A stretch of DNA of 64,000 bases from Anaeromyxobacter sp. PSR-1 (GTDB taxonomy: Bacteria; Myxococcota; Myxococcia; Myxococcales; Anaeromyxobacteraceae): contig NZ_BAZG01000002.1 of NCBI RefSeq assembly GCF_000964525.1, positions 1 to 64,000 on the forward strand. Direction: 5' to 3'. Each line of letters opens with the position of its first letter. The stretch's first letter is position 1. The notes below the pieces were generated by a model. The model saw nothing but the letters and a program-made list of their open reading frames with translations. It was not told the DNA's origin and searched no databases. Positions 57,189 through 64,000 of this stretch are shown piece after piece. A program made the position numbers and the translations under genes.

Positions 57189-57878
57189 ATGCGTCGCGTG
57201 ACTCTTGACGAACTGGCCCGCCTTGGGACGGCGATCAGTGGTCTTACGACCGCGTTCGGGTTCGTTCTCGCCTGGCGGGGCTTCAACGGCTGGAGGCATC
57301 AGAAGCGCGCGGAGCACCAGGCGGACGCGGCCCGGAAAGCATACTCGGCACTGGCCCGTGCGTGCGACGCGCTGGAGAAGTACGCGCAGCGCCCCTACAT
57401 ACCCGGCCCTGGCCTCCAAGAATATCGCGACCGATCGGCGGCGATCCGGAAGCTCATGGATGAGCGCCGCCGCGAACTCGAGCCGGTGCTCATGGAGCTT
57501 AGCGCTGCGGAAGAGTCGGCTGCGCTCTACCTCGGCGCCCCGTACGACCTGCTCTTCTCGTGGGCGAAGGCGGTTGAGGGAATCGTCCGGAAGAGCGCTG
57601 CGCGCTGGACGCTCCACGTGTCGGATGGCGAAGAGGAGGAAGCGGCTGACGCATTTGAAGAAGCGTTCGGCGCGAGGACGCAGAAGAGCATCTCCGAGCT
57701 CCGCAGCCAGATGAAGCACGCGCTGCGGCCTGTGGCGCGCTACCACGGTAGCCCGCTGTTTCGCTGGGTCCTCTTCTCGCGGCTCGATTCGATTATCAAG
57801 CGTATCGATCGAAGCGGGGTTCCCACCGCGGCGGACGCATCGGAGTCACAGCCGGCCCCACGGTCCACCGCGGCGTAG
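57189..57878 (+). CDS. membrane-anchored hypothetical protein
   Basis: A 229-aa protein. The N-terminus has one membrane-like helix (LGTAISGLTTAFGFVLAWRGF). The rest is a helical cytoplasmic domain (AEHQADAARKAYSALARACDALE and further charged helices). The ATG follows GGGAGG. Its codon use is a little less GC-biased than the transfer genes. It marks the change from the transfer region to putative defence cargo. No family recognised. The 240 bases before it show no gene. Confidence 0.6.
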   Translation: MRRVTLDELARLGTAISGLTTAFGFVLAWRGFNGWRHQKRAEHQADAARKAYSALARACDALEKYAQRPYIPGPGLQEYRDRSAAIRKLMDERRRELEPVLMELSAAEESAALYLGAPYDLLFSWAKAVEGIVRKSAARWTLHVSDGEEEEAADAFEEAFGARTQKSISELRSQMKHALRPVARYHGSPLFRWVLFSRLDSIIKRIDRSGVPTAADASESQPAPRSTAA

Positions 57879-57896
57879 GCGGCCAATGGGTGAATC

Positions 57897-58229
57897 ATGG
57901 AAGATGCCGCCACCGGATTTCGGCCAGAAGTGCGCGAGGTCTTGAGCTCATCGGGCTCACGCACTGCGTCCTGCAGACGGACGAGCGCACGTTGCGGCAG
58001 ACCGTCGAGGTCATGGGGAGCGTCGTTCGTAATGTGGGCCTGCAATCTCGGCGTGCCGTTCGATCAGCTTGACACGGAGCAGAGCGACGTGTGGAAGCAC
58101 TGGAACGACACGGTCTTCCCCACCCTGCGTCTGCTCGTGCCCGAAGAGAGGCCGCTGCATAGCCGGCGAGGCAGCGGAGGACCGATGGAGCGGATGGTGA
58201 CAGCAGCGGCTTCCGCGAGTGCACGATGA
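57897..58229 (+). CDS. small ORF, possibly with two compensating frameshifts
   Basis: A 110-residue frame running into the next gene (ATGA overlap at 58226). Its first 16 residues (MEDAATGFRPEVREVL) and last 65 (WACNLGVPFDQLDTEQSDVW...) look protein-like, but the middle is serine/arginine-rich. In another frame the middle (about 57945-58030) reads ELIGLTHCVLQTDERTLRQT, more natural. Two opposite indels, or strain decay, could explain this. The joined protein would be mostly helical. The role may be as a partner of the large NTPase. Confidence 0.4.
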   Translation: MEDAATGFRPEVREVLSSSGSRTASCRRTSARCGRPSRSWGASFVMWACNLGVPFDQLDTEQSDVWKHWNDTVFPTLRLLVPEERPLHSRRGSGGPMERMVTAAASASAR

Positions 58230-61200
58230 GCCTCTCCCCTTCGCCTGCGCTCCAGCAGATCCAAGCGAAGCTTCGAAGCGCGCTCCAAGAAGAGCCCGAC
58301 GCCAGGAAGCTCGAGCAGTTGGCCGCGGCGCTTATCGGCCGCCTTCTCGAAACCCCGGTGTTTGTCGCGAGCTCCGGCTTTCAGCACGGAGGCGATGCGG
58401 GCACCGCTGGTCGCCAGCAGCGAGGACTCCGAATCGAGGCGAAGAAGTATGCCGACTCAACGAACCTCGACAGGAGACAGCTGCTCGGGGAGATGGATCA
58501 CGCGCTTGCGCGTGACGAGTGCCTCGAGGCTTGGATCCTTGTCGCCACGAGAGACGTCTCCGAGCAAATCGCCGAAGAGTTGTACCGAAAGGGCCGCCAA
58601 ACGGGCGTACCGGTGATCATCATGGGGTGGGACGATCATTCGATCGCCCCCTTCGCCGCGCTCTGCGCCTGGGCGCCCGATCTCGTCGAATCGATCTACT
58701 CGGCAGAAGCCGCGGCACTTGCGCACGAACTGGTCGGAGTGGAACCCGCTGTCGAGCAGCTTCGACGAGACCTGCAGCCGTGGAGTCTCGGGTTCGAGGG
58801 GATACGGCGAAGCTCGATCGCGCGCCTGCAGAAGGTGTGGACGTCGCCGAGGGTATCCAACGAGGGCTTCGGTCAGAACGTGGCCGGTGGTGCAGTAGGT
58901 CGCAAAGTGCCGCGTGCGGGCGTCCGGGCCGCGCTGGATTCCTGGTGGGCTGGTCCTGCTGCATCAGATGCTCCCGCCGTTGTCGTTGGTTGGGAGGGCG
59001 TGGGCAAGACCTGGGCGACGGTCGAGTGGCTCCTTGATCGCGAGGCCGAGCAGCCGATTGTTTTGCTTGTACCCTCGTCGGCCGTCGCTGGCCTCGCCTC
59101 CATTTCGGAGTCCTCCTTGAAGGCGTTCCTGGCCGACCGATTGGGGGAGCTGACAGGGGTACGAGATCGCGAACACTGGAGGCGTCGCCTGGAGTCCCTG
59201 CTCGGGCGGCCTATTGCTGAAGGGCCGGTCCTCACAGTGCTCTTCGACGGGCTCAACCAGGAATCGTCTGTCGACTGGCCGCAGATTCTGAAGGCCCTTC
59301 AGGGCGAAGCATTCGAAGGGCGAGTTCGGATCATACTAACGACTCGGCAGCTCCACTTTGAGCAGAAGCTCTCGAGACTCCGCGGCTTGGTCGTCCCGGC
59401 AGTAGAGGTGCGAGTCGATCCCTTTGATGCTACTCCAGGTGGCGAACTCGACCAGATGTTGCAGCTCGAGGGTTTGTCGCGAGCCGATCTGCAACCGGAC
59501 CTGATTGAGCTGGCTCGGACACCTCGCCTGTTTGGGCTTGTCGTTAGGTTTCGCGACAAGCTGGTCCATGCGGGGCAAGTGACGGTACATCGGCTGCTGT
59601 GGGAGTACGGGCGAGAACGGGCCGGAGTTCTCGCGGGACGGTCATTCGGCGAGGACGAATGGCGGGACTGGCTAAGAACGATCGCTAGCGACTACCGGCA
59701 ACGTGTGCGTGCATGGTCGCTAAAGACTCTCGGCGAGACCGTTTCCCGACGTGACTTGTTCCAAGGGGACGTCTTCGCTCGGCTGAGCGACATCATCGAC
59801 GGACAGTTCATGAACCGCGGGCCCTCGGGCCAATTCCAGCTCACGCCGACTGTTACCGCACACGCCCTGGGGACTGCGCTCCTTGCGACGCTCGATTCCG
59901 CCGTCTCAGCTGATACAGAAGCGGAGTTGTCCGCGTGGCTCGACCCGATCGCGGGATTGGACGAACGGGCCGAGGTCCTACGAGCCGCGGTCTCGATTCT
60001 CGTTCAACAGGGGCGATCTGATGCGATGATTGCAGGGCCTCTTATAACGGCGTGGTTGCAAACGCAGAACGTTCCCGATCACCACCGGCGGGAACTCCGC
60101 GCTCTCGCTCCCGACATCGCGGGAGCACTGCTCTATGTCGTGGAGCACTCCGGTGCGACCTCACAGAAGTCCGCCCGGACATGGGCGATCCAGGCGCTCC
60201 GAGCGATCCCGAGAGAGAACGCATCGGTTCTCGCGCCGTTTGTTGCAGAGCTCCGCCGCTGGTTCACCAGGGTATCCCGAGATGTCGATACACGAGACCC
60301 AGACTGGGAACGCCGTCGAGCTCAGCGCCTCGTAGACCGCATCGGAACCGACAGCTCGGGGCCGGTAACGGTGCTTGGCGTCCCGATCGAACTCGTCGAT
60401 CAGAGCGAGTGGACTCTCACTGCATCCGCGGCGCCGATTCTGGAAGGCTTCCCGCTCGAGAGCGCCATACCAGTATTCGAGGCCGCTGCGATCGAGTTGG
60501 CAATACGCGGGCAGTGTCCTGCGTGGGATGCACTCAAGTGGCTCTGCCTTCTGAACGTCAAAGACCCTGAGAGAACCAGTCGAGCGCTTGTCGCGTTGTC
60601 GGTTCACATCAGAGCCAGGAAGCCGGAATCCGGCGTGCATCCTGACTTGCCGGCGCGCGTTGCGGCACTCGTGTTGTGGTTGACTGGGAGAGAGGTCGAC
60701 GAGGACGCTGCCGTCGCACTGGACCCTGGAATAGATCCGGGGATTCGCTATGAAACCGACTACGTACCCGACCCCGCACACAGTTGGCTTCCGCTTGAAC
60801 GACGGCATGCCCGGGAGGTGCTCCTGCGTTCGGACCTTGGCCTACGCCATCGCATCCTCCGCACGAATGAGTTTTGGCTAGACCCAACGTTTGAGGTCCC
60901 CGCGCAGTTTGTCGAAGAGATCCGTTCGTGGGCTGCGTCAGTCGACAGCACGAAGCTCGATAGTCACGGTAGCCAGACGATCGAAGACCACAACTTCGAA
61001 GAGTTCGAGCCAGTTCTTGCGCGATGCGCCCCAGCAGCGCTTGCGGATCTCCTCACACGGAAGCTTCGCAGTAATGCGACGTGCCCCGAAGGCTCGCGGT
61101 ACTGGCGCGCGATTCGGGGACCGCGTCACTTTCTCCTGACAGGGGCGGAGGAGGCGGAGGCCGCCCGCGCGCTCCGACTTCGCAGCAGCGAGAGAGATAG

Positions 61201-62881
61201 TCGGGATGAATGGATAGTCGCGAGTGAGTTGCTGATTCTTGAGCTCGCGCACGAGTCTCCGTTCGATCAGATTGCAGAGATCGTGGAGGCAGGGCTCGCG
61301 GACGTCCTGCTCGATCTCACCCACATCGTCGGTACGCCCACCGAGGAGGACGTTGATGCACTATTAGCCAAGTTTGCACACGGAAGCGAGAGGCAGTTTC
61401 ATGACCTTCTCTGTCTTCTTGCTTCATGCCGCGCGGTGCTCAGTGAAGGGGCTTGGGGCTGGTCAGTGGAACGAGCGCGTGCGGGCGCGGATGTGACGCG
61501 CGGGCACGCGTTCAGGCTCTTAGCGATTACTGATCCAACACGGTTTGCGCGGACGTTGCTTGAGTCGAACTGGGCCTGGTCTGAGGCAGAGCACGCCTTC
61601 ACGAACCATTACGGCTCAGGAGCGCTAATCGAGGGCGCGGCAAGCATTCCGTTTGAGCAACTCGCACCGCGAATTGCCCCCTGGCGACTGCTCGAAGCAG
61701 CGCGTCGACGGGGTGGGGATCCCAATGAGGTAAGGCTCGCCGGAACGATCGTCGGCCGTGTGCTGATGGATCAGCGCGTGGCCCCGCCGGATCTTGCGGT
61801 CGGCATCTCGGTCGACGCGGCTCACCGCGACTGGAACCCTTTTGCCTACTACGTCGATGTGCCTCCGCCTCAAGACGCCGATCCATTCCGGGCACTCAAG
61901 GATTTCCAGGACCGCGACGCGCACGCCAGCGCCTACCGGCGCGCTGTAGAAGCCGCGTCGGCTCGAATCGACGACGCGCGGGCCAAAGGAGCGCATCTCT
62001 ACTTGGCCGACATCGCCGTGGACGATATGGAACTTCTCCTGCGACTAGGTCGCGATCTCGTCGGCGAATGGCTAGTCGGCGCTGCGGAAGGCACCAGCGA
62101 GTTTTGCCGGAAGGTCAGGCTTGCAGAAGGTGCATACCTCCCGGTATGCGAGGCGCTGCTTCGCGTTGACCCCGACCGCGGTGAGATGCTGTGGCGTGCG
62201 CTTCGAAGCACTCTCGTGATGCGGCACATCGGCGCAGCGCGGGTCGACGAGTTGCTGCACATCATCTTTCGAGCTCCAGCCTCGGGCCCAGTTGAGCGGT
62301 TGCGGCAGGAGGTCAGTGAATTGCCTTTCTGCGGGACCGATCAGGCGTTGGAGGACGTCGCTATCGCAGCAACGATCAACGGTGCAACCGATTGGCTCGA
62401 ACAGCGGATCACCTCGGATGCGCAGTCGGCGTCGGCCCTACGCCGTAGACGGGGTGTCGTGTTCGAAGGATTCCGCGCACGAAACTCCCTCCCCGTGGAG
62501 GGCGCGTGGGTGGAGGGCGAACTTCGGACAGCTCACGCCCAAGCGGCGCGGCGAGCCGCCCTTAATAGCGCCCGTGAGGCCAGTGCGCGTATTTGGTGGC
62601 GCGAGTACCTAACGGCCCCCGATGCGGTCAGCGCCTATGCAGCTTGGGCCTTGTTTCTGCGGGCTGCCGATCGCCGCGCTTGGATCTGGATGCGCGAAGA
62701 GATCTCGAGGTGTAGCGACACTGGTACCGAACTGTTTCGGCGCAAGTTGATTCACGCTCAGCTGAATGCATCGACGCTTCGACGCGCGTTCGAAAAGTCC
62801 GAGGAGAAGCGGGACTCCCAGTTTCTCATGCGAAATACAGTCGATACCATTGGCCCTTGGAGAACGGATCGCGTGGCGTAG
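58226..62881 (+). CDS. large nuclease-STAND-type NTPase, candidate anti-phage protein
   Basis: A 1551-aa protein. The N-terminal 110 residues look like a PD-(D/E)xK nuclease (SGFQHGGDAGTAG..., then RIEAKKYA; D57, E71, K73). A P-loop NTPase follows: Walker A GWEGVGKT (255-262), Walker B LTVLFDG (336-342), and IILTTRQ (369-375). The remaining 1100 residues are helical, repeat-like. This order, effector-NTPase-long sensor, is that of STAND defence proteins such as Avs, though I cannot name a subfamily. The GC content is lower than in neighbours, suggesting recent acquisition. It is coupled to the small ORF upstream. Confidence 0.7.
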   Translation: MSLSPSPALQQIQAKLRSALQEEPDARKLEQLAAALIGRLLETPVFVASSGFQHGGDAGTAGRQQRGLRIEAKKYADSTNLDRRQLLGEMDHALARDECLEAWILVATRDVSEQIAEELYRKGRQTGVPVIIMGWDDHSIAPFAALCAWAPDLVESIYSAEAAALAHELVGVEPAVEQLRRDLQPWSLGFEGIRRSSIARLQKVWTSPRVSNEGFGQNVAGGAVGRKVPRAGVRAALDSWWAGPAASDAPAVVVGWEGVGKTWATVEWLLDREAEQPIVLLVPSSAVAGLASISESSLKAFLADRLGELTGVRDREHWRRRLESLLGRPIAEGPVLTVLFDGLNQESSVDWPQILKALQGEAFEGRVRIILTTRQLHFEQKLSRLRGLVVPAVEVRVDPFDATPGGELDQMLQLEGLSRADLQPDLIELARTPRLFGLVVRFRDKLVHAGQVTVHRLLWEYGRERAGVLAGRSFGEDEWRDWLRTIASDYRQRVRAWSLKTLGETVSRRDLFQGDVFARLSDIIDGQFMNRGPSGQFQLTPTVTAHALGTALLATLDSAVSADTEAELSAWLDPIAGLDERAEVLRAAVSILVQQGRSDAMIAGPLITAWLQTQNVPDHHRRELRALAPDIAGALLYVVEHSGATSQKSARTWAIQALRAIPRENASVLAPFVAELRRWFTRVSRDVDTRDPDWERRRAQRLVDRIGTDSSGPVTVLGVPIELVDQSEWTLTASAAPILEGFPLESAIPVFEAAAIELAIRGQCPAWDALKWLCLLNVKDPERTSRALVALSVHIRARKPESGVHPDLPARVAALVLWLTGREVDEDAAVALDPGIDPGIRYETDYVPDPAHSWLPLERRHAREVLLRSDLGLRHRILRTNEFWLDPTFEVPAQFVEEIRSWAASVDSTKLDSHGSQTIEDHNFEEFEPVLARCAPAALADLLTRKLRSNATCPEGSRYWRAIRGPRHFLLTGAEEAEAARALRLRSSERDSRDEWIVASELLILELAHESPFDQIAEIVEAGLADVLLDLTHIVGTPTEEDVDALLAKFAHGSERQFHDLLCLLASCRAVLSEGAWGWSVERARAGADVTRGHAFRLLAITDPTRFARTLLESNWAWSEAEHAFTNHYGSGALIEGAASIPFEQLAPRIAPWRLLEAARRRGGDPNEVRLAGTIVGRVLMDQRVAPPDLAVGISVDAAHRDWNPFAYYVDVPPPQDADPFRALKDFQDRDAHASAYRRAVEAASARIDDARAKGAHLYLADIAVDDMELLLRLGRDLVGEWLVGAAEGTSEFCRKVRLAEGAYLPVCEALLRVDPDRGEMLWRALRSTLVMRHIGAARVDELLHIIFRAPASGPVERLRQEVSELPFCGTDQALEDVAIAATINGATDWLEQRITSDAQSASALRRRRGVVFEGFRARNSLPVEGAWVEGELRTAHAQAARRAALNSAREASARIWWREYLTAPDAVSAYAAWALFLRAADRRAWIWMREEISRCSDTGTELFRRKLIHAQLNASTLRRAFEKSEEKRDSQFLMRNTVDTIGPWRTDRVA

Positions 62882-62988
62882 CGTGCATTCGCGAACGGGA
62901 ACTCACCCCGTAGCGGCGTTGTCGCCTCCACCAGGCACGCGCGGTTCGCGCGTCGCGATGGTCCGGATGCTCAGCCTGGTCCGGGTGC

Positions 62989-64000
62989 TCAGCCTTCCCT
63001 GCGAGCGGGGGATCTTCGCCAACGATGGCGGCGACCCAGATCGGACTCGAGGCTGGGCATGTCGAGGTATAGCTGCTGCGTCAGATCAGAGAGAGTTGCG
63101 AGATCGCCAAGGTGCGTGCCTTCACGCTCAGCGACCTGGGCGTGCTTGCCGCCGAGCTCCTTCCATGTGTGCCCAACTGACCACGTGAAGAACAGCTCAT
63201 TCCCAGTCAGGACGATGACCCAGGCGCGCGGGGTCCCGTCCTTCCTGGGGACGCGCGCCCAGCGTGCGAGACGCTGAAGTCTGTTCTTCTCTTCGGGAGA
63301 GATCTGGCGCTTCAGCGTGGAGAGCATGAGGAACGACCCGGGGAACCACTCCCCCAACTCCCGCATCCGCGCAACGTCCTTTGCCTGAAACGCGTCACTT
63401 CCGAAGCTTTTCGTCTCGCCGAACACTACCGCTGGCTCACGCTCGTGCGATACCAAGCGGTCTTCGCAATACCACGCGACGAAATCCACCTCGCGAGCGA
63501 CACCACCACGCTTGAGATTCAGCCCGGGGGACCAGGTCATTGTCGCCCTGGTCATCGTGCCGCTGAAGAGGACGCGCAGCGTCAGCGCAGTTGAGTAGGC
63601 TCCGTGCGCGAAGTTCGGCAGGCTGAATGGACCGACGACTCGGAACCGCCAATCCTGCTCGCCGAATCTTAGGTCTCCTTGCGGGAAGTTGTACTCACCG
63701 AGGCACCGCTCGCACTGGAGGAGGTAATCAACACGGTTGAGATCGTACCAGTTCTCCTGCTCACATCGCGGGCACGATACCGCGACTCCGAGACGAATGA
63801 TATTCCGATCCGTGAAGTCCGATAAGGCGATGCGTGGTAGCTCCTCACGGCGTCTCCCGACCACTTCCTTCCAATCCGAAATGCGAGCCGTGCGGTCGGG
63901 GAACTGTGCGGCCGTTCCGTCCTTCGACTCGTGAACGGTCTTGGCCATCCGGTCGAGAAGCTGGAGTGTCCCTTCGTGCGCGAGGATGTTAGAGCCGAGT
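62989..64000 (-). CDS. zinc-ribbon plus nuclease-like protein, 5' end beyond window
   Basis: The frame is open to the window edge, so the gene probably starts outside; an ATG at 63948 would give 319 aa. A CxxC...CxxC ribbon (VSCPRCEQENWYD, QCERCLGEYNFP) is followed by a beta-rich region. Next comes a possible PD-(D/E)xK site: REVDFVAWYCEDR and VVFGETKSFGSDAFQ. A C-terminal helical part follows (ARMRELGEWFPGSFLMLSTLK). It is convergent with the large NTPase gene, 107 bases away. Nuclease function is inferred from motif order only. Confidence 0.6.
   Translation of the reverse strand, partial: LGSNILAHEGTLQLLDRMAKTVHESKDGTAAQFPDRTARISDWKEVVGRRREELPRIALSDFTDRNIIRLGVAVSCPRCEQENWYDLNRVDYLLQCERCLGEYNFPQGDLRFGEQDWRFRVVGPFSLPNFAHGAYSTALTLRVLFSGTMTRATMTWSPGLNLKRGGVAREVDFVAWYCEDRLVSHEREPAVVFGETKSFGSDAFQAKDVARMRELGEWFPGSFLMLSTLKRQISPEEKNRLQRLARWARVPRKDGTPRAWVIVLTGNELFFTWSVGHTWKELGGKHAQVAEREGTHLGDLATLSDLTQQLYLDMPSLESDLGRRHRWRRSPARREG

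Noticed and set aside
1-64000. tRNA genes or flanking att repeats marking the ends of the element
   Set aside because: No cloverleaf sequence or matching direct repeats could be picked out by eye, and the element probably extends beyond the window.

Overview
This is a very GC-rich window with the look of a myxobacterial (Myxococcota) chromosome, most like Anaeromyxobacter. The evidence is base composition, frequent GTG starts, tightly overlapping genes and a eukaryote-like Ser/Thr kinase beside a gene resembling a Myxococcus paralogous family. This assignment rests on gene content only. No tRNA, rRNA, CRISPR array or insertion sequence was recognised.

Region 1 (1-21000) is an arsenic resistance island made of several partly redundant modules. 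The left end holds decayed copies: a TauE/SafE fragment and an ArsP-like permease fragment around an extended ArsD. A cfa-type methyltransferase and a GNAT gene follow. Next comes an unusual operon: arsR, arsD, an FmdB zinc ribbon, a thioredoxin-fold protein, two YlbF-family proteins, a CoaC/EpiD-type flavoprotein, a MIP18/SufT protein and a Zn/Mn-type ABC transporter. Three of its products end in one or two cysteines. A divergent pair (extended arsD-tauE against arsA-usp) is followed by arsR-acr3-arsC-arsD/AhpD fusion-thioredoxins-ccdA, a second arsA, and an ECF sigma factor with two small Cys/Met-containing proteins. Four copies of a 17-bp motif (TATCG-N8-CGAT) at ars promoters probably mark one operator family.

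Region 2 (21058-24554) is a minus-strand run of a PH-domain protein, an outer-membrane-like protein and two lipoproteins of unknown role.

Region 3 (24705-56946) is the body of an integrative conjugative element or similar. It has a complete minus-strand virB1-virB11 set with a DnaG-like primase inserted. This set lies downstream of a membrane Ser/Thr kinase whose outer domain resembles VirB10/TrbI. On the plus strand are parB, radC, a MoxR-VWA pair, small zinc-ribbon proteins, a candidate oriT region, a MobC-like protein, a VirD4/TraD coupling protein and a MobF (TrwC/TraI-like) relaxase-helicase. GC-rich hairpins sit just before many of these genes.

Cargo in region 3 includes a ubiquitin-like conjugation operon (Multi-ubiquitin protein, ThiF/E1, DUF6527 protein). 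It is divergent from an XRE repressor and ImmA/IrrE protease pair, with twin operators between them. This is a strong candidate regulated defence system.

Region 4 (57189-64000) looks like further defence cargo: a membrane-anchored protein, a small interrupted ORF coupled to a 1551-aa nuclease-STAND-type NTPase, and a zinc-ribbon/nuclease-like protein running off the right edge.
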